The notes below the pieces were generated by a model. That model did not search any database and was not told where the DNA came from. It worked only from the letters and a program-made list of their open reading frames with translations. Shown piece by piece: positions 1-12,068 of a DNA stretch of 64,000 bases; position 1 is the stretch's first letter; each line of letters opens with the position of its first letter. A program made the translations under genes and the position numbers. The stretch lies in NCBI GenBank assembly GCA_016490735.1, contig JAEMWC010000038.1, forward strand, positions 412,001 to 476,000, in the 5' to 3' direction. This stretch comes from Pachyseris speciosa (taxonomy: Eukaryota; Cnidaria; Anthozoa; Scleractinia; Pachyseridae).

Positions 1-302
1 TTTGCCTAAATTTTTGCGAGACACTTATTTTTGGAGACACCTTTCGAAATGCACCTGATACCTGAATGTTGCTAAGGCTAAATATTAAGTCTCGTTTATT
101 TAAGTTTGTGTCCAGTCACGGTCAGTGAGTGAAGCCAGTTCAGAATGGGAAGCAAAGCTTTGCAGGGTTCTTGAAAGCGCTTTTAACCAACTTCGAGTCC
201 ACAAGCATGCATGAACGCAAGCAGAAACGAACGAAAGAACGATCGAATTGGAATAGCTTGAACTAAATAATCGCAACTGTAGGTGTAACTGAACCATGCA
301 TG

Positions 303-329
303 GATCCATCCATCCATCCATCCATCCAT
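303..329. repeat. (ATCC)n microsatellite
   Basis: Tandem CATC units. A related run lies at 480-506 and a third at 59825-59900 in the duplicated partner copy, so the array existed before the duplication. Confidence 0.85.
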
Positions 330-639
330 TTTTTAATATTGTGTAAATTAAACATTGATTGTATTTTAGCTGTAAATAATGTATTTTACCTTTTCTTTCT
401 TACCTGGTTGCACGGCTCTTGTGAAGAACAAGAATTGTAAATTTTTTAACAAAACTACCGTGATGAAATAAAGTGTTCTATCCATCCATCTATCCATCCA
501 TCCATGCTTTGGGCTTTGATATAGGAAAAGTATGACAGAATTGTTTTCTAACTTAGCAGAAAAAAACCATGATCTTTGAAAGGCTTATAACTCTTTCAGC
601 TTGCGGAATCCCCTCTGAAGCTCTGCTATCGGTAAACCA

Positions 640-1000
640 AGATTTAGCGGATAATATATAATCCTAGGCAAATTGTCTTGGGACACTTTGCTAATTGGCA
701 CACAGAATATACCTTTGTCTAAATATGGTCATATGCAATTGCCCATAATAAGTTTCTTCATATTTGTACCCCCCCCCCCCCCCCTCCCTTCCTCCCCCTG
801 GATAATGTTGATAGCCAATGAAACAATTGCACGTCGTCAGATGCTTCAGTGGATCAACGTTACATTTTAGGAGGGTTAGGGAAAAGTGGGGTTAGTGAGC
901 AGATAAATTCTTTAGCGTGACTGTTTTGCGCAAGTGTCCCAAACAGTCTGGCTCATGATGATTGACCGAATTTGGTGTTAAAACATATATTTAAAATGCG
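640..1000. repeat. Diverged local duplicate of 2140-2480
   Basis: The order of words (GGTCAT..GCCCATAATAAGT, then a C-rich run, then GATAGCC..AAACGATTGCAC, then a G-rich stretch) recurs at 2140-2480 with many differences. This is an old local duplication inside the LRR intron. A poly-C run sits at 769-784. I see no gene in 1-4265 outside the repeats listed. Confidence 0.55.
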
Positions 1001-1150
1001 ATCATTTCTGGGAACTTTACTGGGTTGCTTTTGTCTTCTTGATGTTCAGTGTTTACTTATTGCCCTCGAAAATGCAATGTCCATAATATTCGCTAGAATT
1101 TCGAAATGACTAATATTTACAAGGCTAATAAAATTTAAAAAAATAAAAAA

Positions 1151-1214
1151 CCCGAATGTTTTCGGCAGTAAGCCAACTTCACCCTGAAGATGGCTTTGTG
1201 CCGAAAACGTTCGG
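1151..1214 (+). ncRNA. Hammerhead-like core of a Penelope-type tail
   Basis: CTGAAGA (1184-1190) is followed by a GGC/GCC hairpin (1192-1202) and GAAA (1203-1206), the conserved arrangement of a hammerhead core. An outer stem pairs CCGAATGTTTTCGG (from 1152) with CCGAAAACGTTCGG (1201-1214) with one mismatch. Penelope-like retroelements are known to carry hammerhead motifs in their terminal repeats. No RT coding sequence adjoins this copy. Cleavage activity is not shown. Confidence 0.45.
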
Positions 1215-3079
1215 TTTTTTTAAATTTTTAAAATGTTTCTAGTCAAAAAGAAACATTCCTTAAGTTTCCGGCGCTTTCTTGTAGAACAACTGAGAGGAGC
1301 GTAATGATTTGAGACAATTTTAGGACCTGAACAAATTACTTTGTTGTTGTCGGTGCGTTTCCAGTCTTAAGTTTCGCTTTGGAGTAGAAATCTGTGTCGA
1401 TTTAAAAAGTGGCTTTTCTCCTTACTGTTTATACCCAGAAGTTAGAACCATATAAAGACATCCTATTTATTTGGTGGGATATTAGAGATAAAATACTAAT
1501 TTTCCGTATAAACTTTCGTTCCTTTTCTTTCTGTCGTTTTGGTTACCAGGGAGGCTTTAAAAAGAACTAAGTTTGAGACCACTTCACCGATTAGCTTTAT
1601 TACTTAAAATTCAGTAGACAACAATGATTTTGTCACAAATCGCTGTGGTGAGTCCTAGGACTCATCTCATGAAAAATCATGCGTCCCAGTCGAGAGCTAA
1701 CGAGTCCCAGTCCAAAAACCGGTGAGTTATTAAAAAGATGGTTGAGCCTTCATGTAACCAAACATTTAATCTGTCTGAAGTCAATTTTTTAAATATCAAA
1801 ACTCTGCATTACAGCATACTAAAATTAAAATACAGTCTCTGTTTGAAAGAACAAAAGACTAAAACAAAAATATTAAACTTAACCCTCGTTTAACCGGGTC
1901 GATAAAAGCAGGTGTAGTTAAGCACTGGCAACAACACTGTCAGTCCCAGGATAACTGAGAATAGTCGCCGGGCAGAACACTCTCGGTAGGTTCATCGTTT
2001 GAAGAAGTATGAAGCGGCCGCCCTTGGAAGTTCAGTCTTTTTTTTTTTTTTTTGCCTCGGCAGAGGTTACAAAATCGTTTTACGTTGCATTTTTTGATTT
2101 TTCTTTTTCAGCATTTTACCCAAGAAAAAGGTACCTTTTATCCCGCATCTTAATCTATCAGCCCCGTGAATTCTTTTGCGTCTTTGGGGATTTTTTGCGC
2201 ACAGAATGCCCCTTTTTCTTAAATAGGGTCATTTATATGCGCCCATAATAAGTCTCAATAAATTTCTTTTTTTCTTAATTTCCATACTTGCATCCCACTC
2301 CCGGTGGACAATGGTGATAGCCCGTAAAACGATTGCACATGGTCAAATGTCTAAGCGAAACAACATTGCTTTGGGTGAGGGGGAAGATGGGGCCTTTGGC
2401 CATATGTGCTCTTAAATAGCGAAACTTTTTTCCTAAGTGTTGCAGGAAATTTGGCCATGATTGTAGATTTAATTTAAGGTAATCACTTCATATCGACTTA
2501 AGGGGGTCTTGTACAAAAGACCACTTTTTCTCCCAAAATCAAACTCATTCAGAAGAAACCACCATCATGCAACTCGTTGCCATGAATGACGACAAACACA
2601 ATGATGTTCCAGTCTCTTGTTCCCATGGAAACCAAACAAGCCTTTTTAAGATCACTATAAAAGTGCTTCCTTTTGAAACATAAATGGGCTAAGACACTTA
2701 TTGAGTGAGGCAAGGAACAATTTTTACAGGTTGTGCTTATGTTGATTTAGGTAGTATACCTAAACGTTTGGACTGACTCTGTATATTTGCGTAGAGGAAA
2801 ATCTAAAGAAAAATGGATAGAGTAAAATCTAAAGTGAAATTTCACTTCACTAAAAAAAGGTGATTTTCCCTATACCTACGATCAATCTTTCTGATGTCAT
2901 GCAGGAACAATTTAACAGATTGGCCTCATTGCCTAGTAGGTTTGTCTGTCTCAAATTTGAGCACTAAAAAGCTGGTAAGAGTTAAAGCATGGAAAGAAAA
3001 TAGTGTTCCATGCATATGTGAATGATCATCGCAGTTGTGAACTCTACTAAAACAGTAGTGAAAATAAAGCCTTAAAAAA

Positions 3080-3175
3080 TTCAAGCTTTAACGGGAATCG
3101 AACCCACGACCTCGGCGATACCAATATCAGCCCCTGATGAGCTAGTGAATTTGCCGACCAGAAAGTGAAATCAAA
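3080..3175 (-). repeat. tRNA-derived SINE-like unit
   Basis: On the minus strand a TAGCTCA-type A-box remnant precedes a GGTTCGATTCC B box at about the tRNA spacing. It is followed by a short palindromic AAGCTTGAATTTTTT tail. The fold does not look like a complete functional tRNA, so a SINE or tRNA-like relic is preferred. It lies in the part of copy A absent from copy B. Confidence 0.5.
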
Positions 3176-4265
3176 TGAGCTGAGCGTAGCCACATTACCA
3201 GCTGCATTGTGACAGCATACGTGGATAACGTACCCAATCCTCGATCAAAAAAGTTGGAAAAATTTGAGTTTTAACATCCCTCCGGGGGGGTTACTTGGGT
3301 CAATTTCTGCTGGGTATGTGCCGCTGGCCTCTCAGAACCCCTACACCGTTATAATCTATTCTGTGGCCGATTATAGACCCCAACTTAGTCACTTTCTGTT
3401 TATGCATCTACCTTATAAAGCCTTTTAAGTAGGTCATCCTAAAATGAATTGACACATTTGTTAACGTGAATGTAGGACACTTTACTTTTCCCCTGCAGTG
3501 CAAATATTCTGGTACATTTACCCCCAAAATCCCGAAAATGTTCGACCCCATTCTAGTAGCTCTATTGAAAATGCAACCCCATTACAGTCAATCCAGTCGT
3601 GAAAATGCGACCCCATCCAGCGGCACATCCTCATTAGCCTATGACTAGGAAGTGCCTCCCCCCCCCCCGGAACACCCCCCACCCTCGGTTTTAGCAAAAA
3701 ACCTGATTTTTCAACAGTTACATTTTTTATTGTATATAACCACCTGCCACCTGAAATTGCCATCATTTGTTGTGTTCATTTGTCGATTGCGTGTAAAATT
3801 GTGTTTTAATTTACTATCCCCAGGGTATCAAAAATAAGATAATCAAGAGATACAGAGCTCGGTCTGATGAGAAACGCAGAACTTGATTATATTTCCTGTT
3901 CGGTCAACCGGTGCTCTGTTAGTGTGCATCATGAATCAATAGCTATCTTTCGTGATGCTATTTTTCAGGTCGCGTAGAATTAAATAAAACGGCAATAGCA
4001 ATACACATAAAAAAGCAACAATCCTATGAGATTCAGAGTTATCATCCTCTGCCAACTAAGATGGATATACCACGTATCGTATACTATATGCCTTGTTTAG
4101 TAAACTAACGGGAACCAGAAGTGCGATTGACAACCATTGTCTATTTAACACACAAGTAGTTATTTAAAAAAGACTGAAATTGCTAATGATTTACTAAGCC
4201 AATAATTTATCACCGTGCCATGAATTAAAGAAAGTTAAAGCTGAATTGTCATTTTTCTTTTGTAG

Positions 4266-4337
4266 TGACTTGACTGCCAACCAGCTGAGGGAACTGCCCA
4301 AAGGTGTTTTTGATAACAATACACAGCTGGAATCCCT
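4266..4337 (+). CDS. Leucine-rich-repeat exon 1 (72 nt) of a host gene
   Basis: A 72-nt exon bounded by a TTTTGTAG acceptor and a GTAAGTG donor. Its first base completes a codon from the previous exon and its last two begin a codon, so both introns are phase 2. It encodes a single LRR with the pattern xLTxNQLxxLPxGVFDxNTxLxxL. The 24-residue period and the NxLxxLPxGVF core are typical of extracellular LRR proteins with one repeat per exon, such as LRR receptors. Protein identity beyond LRR cannot be read. Homologous exons lie at 14390 and 61240. Too short to appear as a long reading frame. Confidence 0.8.
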
Positions 4338-4667
4338 GTAAGTGCATCTCCTTTTTGGCAACGCTCGCCTCTAAAAGGGATAAGGACTGTATGAGACTGA
4401 AACTCGAGGAAATGCTTGAAGGCGGCATAGGACATTTCAAGACATTTGATAAATTTGTTTAGCAACAAGGATTTAGCAGTCTCTCCGGAAAATTTCTAGT
4501 TGGTTCCGGCAGCATTAACTATTCGAGTCGCACGATTTATAAAGTCGTTTATTGAATATTATGAGTTGTTACCATGAATTTCAGATGCTAGTCATGAGGA
4601 TTTATTGGTAATGAATTATACACATTTTTTTGACGAGGCATTAGGTTTTGTTCATAATCTTCAAATA

Positions 4668-5586
4668 CCGTACGTGTTTCCTCGAGTGAGCGCCCACGCT
4701 CTAATAAGCACCCTCCACCGAATAAGCGCACCTCTCCCCCACCGTTTAATAACAAACTCTATTTGAGCGATTTCAAGACATTTTGGGCTGAAGTTTTCGC
4801 CTGTTAACATCAAACAAATCGAATCGAGTCACTCTACATAAGTTCGCTGGGCTGACGGGAAGCACATTTGGAGCGCAATAGGTGAATAGGTGGCTATTTT
4901 ACTTGGCTACTGAGGTGAATATTAAAAAAAAGTGGTCGATGGATTTCTTTTAACCTCGGTGATCCTATAGCTAAAGTACTGTTTTCAAAGACCCCTCAAT
5001 CTCAAAGTAATTGAAATAACTTAAGGTGGTCAAACATTGGCATCAAATCGCTAAGATTATGCTTTTACATTTTCGGCGCCTGCTCATTATTTTTGTTGGT
5101 CGCTTATTTGGCTTAATATGAATGTCCATTGTTAAGAATTTTCATACTGGCATGAATTCCAACGCTCCATGCACTCTACCATGAGTAAAAACAATAATGA
5201 CGCCATTGCGTAGCTATGGTAACTCCGATCTAGATAAAATACACCTCACTCGCAACTTTGGTCTATCTCTAGCAAGAGTGTGGATATCGATCTTCTGTAT
5301 TATGTTTGAGTGCGTGGTGATTTATATTTAAAGTTGGAAGGTGTCAGTACTGAAAAATCCAATCAAGCCACCTTAAGCTTCAACTACACCGGCATCAGTA
5401 TATGTAGGAAAACAGTTTCTTTTCCGTTAGTTACATTTCATTGAAAGAAAAACTTTATAAGCGCCCCCCCGCCGCCCCCCCCCCCCCTACCCCGACCTAG
5501 ATTAAGCACCCTCCTTAGAATAAACCCCTTCCTTTTTAGCCGAAACTTTAAATAAGCACCCGTGCGCTTATTCGTGGAAATACGGT
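4668..5586. mobile_element. Inverted-repeat element (AATAAGCGC type)
   Basis: The left end reads ATACCGTA followed by TTCCTCGAGTGAGCGCCC. The right end reads GTGCGCTTATTCGTGGAAA then TACGGTA, the reverse complement with small changes. The related copy in the duplicated segment runs from about 61625 to 62115 with the same ends, so insertion preceded the duplication. No coding sequence is visible, consistent with a non-autonomous DNA transposon. Confidence 0.55.
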
Positions 5587-6857
5587 AAATTAGCAGCTGC
5601 CGCTGATGTTTCCGTACATAAGCTGATATGGGGCCCTTCTCTTATACGGCATGATTATCGCTTTTTGGTATTTTCTAATTCTCTCCGAAATCGTGAAGAG
5701 CAAGTTAGGTTTGGGTCAATAGATATATCTTGTTTTGTTTCGTTGTTAAGTTTGCCGATATTGTTCATATAGACTCGTCACATACCAGGAAAAAAAACAA
5801 AAATAAAAACAAGCAAGCAAACAAGCAAAAATGTGGCAGGACATTTTAGTTCTGTGTGTCACTCTTCCTTCCATTTCTCTGTTGTGCTAAGGAATCTTAC
5901 TGGAAATAATTTGTAATCCCATTCGAGATAATTAAACACATCAGTATTCGGTGAATAATTACCGAGTTTACCTTCATGAGCCAAAACTGGATGTTTGTAT
6001 TTGAGTGAGCCAAAGGACAGCCCATCATAAAATTAGTTCCAAAACATATGTTGAACTGTAATAAATCCTTTAAAGTGCACATGAATCGAAATTTCAAACC
6101 CAGTTTTTTTTCTCTAATATGAAAATTGGTGTTTTAAGAAACATTTTGAGGAGAAAATAATTTACTAAAACAAGCAAGAACTTATTTTAAAATGCGGCGA
6201 AAGTTGGACCTTTCTCGCTAAAATTCTAGACAAAGATCTGGGGTCTGGTGAATAGTCATGACGTCATTCGTGTGTTCTCAGTCCAGTGCGTCACTCTGTT
6301 TTTGTGAGTTCCGTGGAACAAATATATCGGAAAACTACCAAGATTGACTACCGGGGCCGCCAGCTGCGCAAAACTTTCCAAATTTAAGCTTTTTCGCCTT
6401 CTCAGATATGTTTCACGCTTGAACATTACACACGAATGACGTCACAGACACCTTTTGGCCGCGCGCAAAATGTCTCAAATTTCATGCCATGGCGGGAATT
6501 TTTGAACCCCTACAAATGGTGAATCCTTGCCACAAAAAGGAAGGAAACGACTGAAAATGAAATATGGGGATTATAAGCTATCTAAAAACGTAAAAAACAT
6601 TGGTAGTTAATTTTCGATTCATGGGCACTTTAAAAGGCTTTGCATGATTAGCCACTCTTGATAGAGAAAGTCAACATGGTGGGAAATTGCTACCAACTAG
6701 CAATGGAAGTAGCACTGCGTATCAAAGCTCAGGCTCAAACCACGGAGCATTTAAATCGAGAATCTCACCAAAATGTCAAAAAAATTCTGCAGACATTCAG
6801 TTTTGGAATACCCTTGGGCTAAGCCTAAAATGACACGTCTCATAAAATCCCCAGTTA

Positions 6858-6899
<42 letters not shown>
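6858..6899. repeat. (AAT)n microsatellite
   Basis: Uninterrupted AAT/ATA units. A second run at 7386-7431 bounds the other side of the palindromic unit between them. Confidence 0.9.
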
Positions 6900-6901
<2 letters not shown>

Positions 6902-6943
<42 letters not shown>

Positions 6944-7003
6944 CGCGAGTAATTTCAAAATCAGCCGAGCGCGAAGCGCGAGGCTGATTTGAAAATACGA
7001 GCG

Positions 7004-7052
<49 letters not shown>

Positions 7053-7384
7053 TATCTATAACAAATTTCGAGGTCCAATTACTAATTAATCGTATCTATA
7101 ACAAATTTCGGAATTAAAAATTTCTTTTGGGAAGGTCTTTTGAGCGAAAACGTCTTTAGCGCTTTCCATATGTTTTGAAACTGCAGGAAACGTTTGCAAA
7201 GGAAGCCATTAAAGCGCGCGTAATTGACGTGAAAATCACGTGGGTATCCAATTACAGGTGTCCAATTACAAAAAGTTCAAATTGGATACCTGTAATTGGA
7301 CACCCACGTGATCGCGCGCCGATTACGTGACAAATAGGCGCGCGGAGAACCAATCACGATCGAGAATTTTGTTATAGATACGAT

Positions 7385-7385
<1 letters not shown>
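6902..7385. mobile_element. Palindromic foldback / MITE cluster
   Basis: Arms at about 6906-6965 and 6981-7045 pair around an AGCGCGAAGCGCG loop. A 39-bp unit beginning CGAGGTCCAATTACTAATTA is repeated in tandem at about 7029-7107. The sequence TTAATCGTATCTATAACAAA near 7046 returns in inverted form at 7364-7383, and a second palindrome centred near 7270 has CACGTGGG arms. A related family member lies at about 58262-58400. No coding capacity is seen. Confidence 0.6.
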
Positions 7386-7430
<45 letters not shown>

Positions 7431-7431
7431 G
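7386..7431. repeat. (AAT)n microsatellite
   Basis: Uninterrupted AAT units at the right edge of the palindromic element. Confidence 0.9.
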
Positions 7432-8324
7432 GCCATTGATGGCCTACATGAACAACAAATATTTACCAATATTCATTGACTGAGCCTACGAAGAGTAATT
7501 GTTTTAGTATACTTTTCGAAGATACCAAAGATCAATAAAAGAAAAAGTGAAAAACAACTTGCACAGTTTAAAGGTAAAAGAGATGATTAAATGAAGAAAC
7601 GTTGAAAGTTACCTCTATTACAGAATAAAGTGAGCAGAAAACTGATACAGAACCGAAACCGTTAGTTATTTACCTCGTTTTAGTTTTGTAGTTCTTGCCT
7701 GCCGCAAAAAATGTTTGTAGCAATCGTGTGGATGATCCATGGGTTTTGGTCGAAGTAAAGCAGCGTCCGTTATTTATATTAATTAGTGGTTTCTGAGACT
7801 TTTCTTGACAAGGTCTAGTTATAAGTGTCTCGCAAACTATTTCTGTCCACTATTTTCTTTCCAAACCTCTCGAGTCTCGAGTATCATTTGACAGCAACAG
7901 TGTGGAGAGAGACATGTCAAATATTGTAAACATGCAATGGAATCCACAATTCACCACTGGCTGCGGTGAACGTAATGATAACATCAAACGTTAATGCTTC
8001 CAAACCATGGCATCGCAGGGGCGGATCCAGGAATTTTTGATGGGGGGGGGGGGGGGGGCAAACTTACTTCAAATTACCTCTCCTCGCAGCTCCGTCACTG
8101 TTCCCAACAACCCCAACGTTGGAAAAGGGAGTTTAGGGAGCTTTAGCAACGAGGACGGCAATGGCAACGAGAACGCCACAAAACAATAGGTCTAATGGGT
8201 AAAAACAATCACTCTGCACGTGCGTTTTACATTTTGGTACATTTCTTTGCCGTCCTCTACAAAATATCAACATTAAATGACCAAATTTTAGGTTTGGGCG
8301 AGGACGTGAGCACATGATGGCAAA

Positions 8325-8705
8325 TTTTCTTTCTTTTTCTTTACTTTAACGCCGTTCATAGAAATTTAGCTCCTGGATAGTTTTTACAAGTTGAGCAAAT
8401 TGGAATAATCGCGAAAGTGCTATTATAACGAGAAATTGTATTTTGAAATGACGTTTTCGTTGCCGTCGCCATCCTCGTTTCTCTTTTCTTTGCCGTCCTC
8501 TGCAAAATAACGTGAAATGACAAAATTTGAGGTTTTGTTGAGAACGTTAGCACATTATGCAAATGTTTCTTTCTTTTTCTTTACTTTAACGTCGTTTATA
8601 TAAATTTACACTTTGAGCAAATTGGAGTAATCGCACAAGTGCTACAATAACGAGAAGCTAATTTTTGAAATGACGTTTTCGTTGCCGTCGCCGTCCTCGT
8701 TTCTT
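8325..8705. repeat. Tandem duplication of about 240 bp
   Basis: The block TTCTTTCTTTTTCTTTACTT through GACGTTTTCGTTGCCGTCGC occurs at about 8326-8476 and again at about 8568-8697 with scattered changes. Short GGATCC-containing low-complexity repeats (8020-8060 and 8960-9005, the latter a GGATCC palindrome) flank it. I see no gene in 7440-11000; 9240-10200 holds MITE-like sequence only. Confidence 0.6.
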
Positions 8706-10458
8706 AATCAGTTTAAGGAAACGATCATCTGTTGAACGCTGGTTGGACAAAACTGCTTTACGAGCAGAGGTGAGTGACCATCAGAGGGTAACGGGAATAA
8801 TAACATTTTATTGTGGAATATGCCTGAAGTTTAGATTAGTGGCAAAGTACAATGGTTTTTCATCAAAAAGCAAGTCAACCAGTTGAGTAATGATAGGCGA
8901 TTCGGTCGATGCGAGAATGTCGGCGTCAAACAAGTCATAGTAGGAAAAAATTCGGCTAGAGAAGGGGGTTCCGGATCCCCCGACCCTCCCCCTGGATCCG
9001 CCACTGCATCGAACAAAACAAAAACAAGATATGTGCGAGTAAAGGGGTGTGTGATGACGCAGTCGAGTTGCATAATCTGCGCCCAAAACATTTCAAGAAA
9101 AATTTGGCCCACCCTGAAGGCTGTATTTAAGGAAAGGTTAATGCACAACAATAAACATCTGTAAAGACGATCCTGTATTATGCAAACGAATTATATTTTT
9201 CTTTGATCGTTTAACTACATAATAGAACTCAAATGTCACTGCTTAACGGCAAGACGTCCATAATGAGCATGTTTGCAAAGTCTCAGATGCAACTGAGGTT
9301 GTCTGTTCTCTTTTCACTTGAGTGTTGTTGAAACATCATGCAGGGGAACTTGAGTACTTCTGCGTTCTCACTTGAATACTATTGTGTTCGGACTTTCCCA
9401 ATGTTTTCGAAATTAGCGACAGTGTTCTGAGCGTTGCGAGTAAACGTGCATTTTAAGTCACTGCTGCATTTAAAAGGCTTTTGAAAAGTCATCGTCGCCA
9501 AATTCACCCCGCAGTACCTGCTGAGAACAAACAAAGTTACGAGACGAAGTTGTCACAGAAACCACGCGCAAATTACTGTCGTGTGCTTAGCAGTTCATAC
9601 AGGTAGTTTCCGCTGTGGATTCTGCTAGCACGCGCGGTGCTCTCTGGCCGCAAAGAGTCCTCACGGCGATTGTTTGGAGACTTTTCCAGGCTTCCTCATA
9701 TTTATTCCTAGTTATGTTTCTCCTTACCTGCCGCTCTCGCTGAGCATAAATTAGCTCTTATTCTACTGTGAAGGACGATCGAGTCGCTAAAAATGACAAA
9801 CATGCATTCATCAACAATTACAATTGATTTAGCTACCTGGCGGTTCCCACTTAGACACCGGTTCGTTAGACCGCCATCGGCGGGAATTTTGAAATTTTAA
9901 GCCCCCTGTTAAACGATCAAACATTTTCGTCCAACATCGTGTTGGAACAAGGCGTTTGACCCTTTAGCTGCTTCTCTCAACTTGGCATTGAAATGGTTTT
10001 CCATGTTTGATTTAAATCAAGCATTTTCAGCCAACATTTCACGTAACGAACAAGTCGGTTTGATCGTTTAGCCACGTCTGCCAAAGAGCTGGCGCGAGAG
10101 AGAAAATGCAACCAATTCAAACAGATAACGTCGTAATTTCAGCGATCATTGTGAAACTCACTTCTGTAGTATTTGGTCAAACATTGTTTGTCCATTTTAA
10201 TACTACTTCAAAGAAGCGTTGGGAATTCATTAAACGCGCTTGTACCATCCTCCCCCCCCCCCCCCGAAAAAAAAAACCTGATAAGTACACAGAGTCGGAG
10301 TCGGGCAGCATGTGCGCACGTGTTTCTCTGTAGTCCGCGAAAATTTTGTCCGAAAGGAAAAATTTTAAATGAAGCTGCCTCGTCCATACAAAAATTGCAG
10401 TCGATAAAAAAGCTACCAACCTCGAACCCAGGCTCTCTCTCTTTTCCTCCCTTGTCGT

Positions 10459-10459
<1 letters not shown>

Positions 10460-10501
<42 letters not shown>
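10460..10501. repeat. (GA)n microsatellite
   Basis: An uninterrupted 42-nt GA run. The reading frames across it (Arg-Glu or Ser-Leu repeats) are artefacts of the dinucleotide repeat. Confidence 0.95.
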
Positions 10502-10503
<2 letters not shown>

Positions 10504-11039
10504 CTTGTTGGACCTGATCACGTGACCAGTAAAAACAACAATACCGCGAGAGGGTGGGTCGTTAATTGTCACAATAACAGTTTCTTTACTTTGCCACCGC
10601 TCTCTGTCATCAATTTTTTTACCACCCAGATTTTGAATGGTCACGTGATCAGGACGAGGGTTTCCTCAAACGTTTACAGGCACAGGCATTGACAGAAAAG
10701 GTCACAGAAGATCAAGAATATATTTTTCAGTTCTCGTTAAAACCGTTTAACCCTTTCTGTTCAGCTGTGTTCCGGTGAACTGTTCTGACCTGGCTTCATT
10801 AACTGTGGCTTTTCTGGTTTTATGGGTATAATACAAGCTGAAATTTTCCGCTGGTTGTTTTGATCGTAAGCCGTAGACAGCGTTTTACAGGTAACTGAAT
10901 GGAATTAGAAATAAGAAGTTCCTCTGTTAAAATTTAGAGGTATTCAGGAACAGAAATACGATTATTTTGCTAACATATCGTAAAGAATTTGTTAACTACA
11001 TTTAAAAGATCGGTTACGTTGATAATCGTTCTGCTATAA

Positions 11040-11655
11040 GTGCGGTTTCGGTCTTTAGAAGAAAATGAAGGCGGTTTGCGATCTGGGAAGAACAAAACAA
11101 AGCGATTTGCGGAATGCACGGACCCCTATAACAGACCCTCCTTAAAGACGAAGTGTCATCGCTCAAGGAATCGCTCCGTGAAACGAAAGATGATGTGGAC
11201 ATCCTTTTTCTGGATATTTATGGAATCGCCAAATCGGCAGATGAGAGCATCGCTTTAAACATTATCAAGCTTGGAAAGATCGTTAACGTGCCGATATATC
11301 ACCTGACGACATCGACATTTGCCACAGAATGGAAACTCGGAACAGTAGTGCTCCCAAACCCATTATTGTCCGTTTTAAATCGCACAAAACGAAGAGCGAA
11401 TTATACAAAGCGAATGTGTAACACTTTTAAAAAGTCGGGCAGTAAGTTTAAATCAGTATTTGCGTGCCACAAATGTTGTTTATATTAATGAAAACCTCAC
11501 AAACTAGAGGCGCAAATTGTTTGCTAAAGTAAAATATGACAATAAGTGGAAAAGCGCTTGGACTACGGATGGTAAAATCTTTATTAAGAAATCTCAACGA
11601 GATCGCCCTAAGCAAATACTTGCTGATGAAGATCTTGGAAGCTTTAGTTAATTTT
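11040..11655 (+). pseudogene. LINE ORF1-like remnant
   Basis: Pieces in different frames read as a coiled-coil-like segment (near 11140-11260), then a PIIVRFKSHKTKSELYK segment (near 11360-11420), then a segment ending near 11650. This matches the RNA-binding ORF1 protein of L1/Tx1-type LINEs in style. Stops and shifts break it. The family call rests on the RVRF/RFKS-type motif and on the endonuclease downstream. Confidence 0.5.
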
Positions 11656-12068
11656 TACGCTATAAAACCCTTCCTTCTTTCTAAATTTTGTACCCAATAA
11701 CGGAATCAAATCAATATGCATCTTTTTCACACCTTGCCCATTCTGGATTTTGCATTTACAGGCGTAATTAGCGGAGAGATTGTAGGAAGGCGTTTCTTTA
11801 TTTCTGTTCCCATAGATCTGACAAGTCTTTTCACATTTTTGCGTCCCCCTTCCTTCTACATTATTTTATCTGTTTGTTTGTGTGTAAGTCTCCCGTGGTC
11901 TATGCTCTACATTTTACTAGATTATTGTCGTGTACTTTCATGTATTGTATTTTGCAATCGGCTCGCTAATTGTGACGCACAACAATTCGTTAAACGCAAC
12001 CCTTTCGAAATTTGTACAGCCAGAAACACAGAAGAGGCTTGGAAAATATGTCGTGAATCTATTGGAAA

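Larger units (their letters stand above)
1..6840. repeat. Segmental duplication, copy A (partner 59715-63605)
   Basis: This segment is repeated in the same orientation at 59715-63605. Matching blocks include 480-660 with 59880-60060, 1250-1630 with 60330-60670, 3890-4500 with 60890-61440, 5400-6100 with 61870-62660 and 6630-6835 with 62680-62815. Both copies contain a homologous LRR exon. Copy A carries about 2.2 kb (roughly 1640-3880) that copy B lacks; this part holds a tRNA-derived SINE and diverged local duplicates. Matches were read by eye, so the ends are approximate. Confidence 0.8.

Noticed and set aside
3080..3175. Functional tRNA gene
   Set aside because: Only box-like motifs are present; a full cloverleaf is not convincing, so a SINE is preferred.
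6858..7431. CRISPR-like array
   Set aside because: The repeats are trinucleotide microsatellites and palindromes, and the sequence is animal nuclear DNA.
10173..10644. Open frames across the GA repeat
   Set aside because: The Arg-Glu and Ser-Leu runs come from (GA)n and no domain flanks them.
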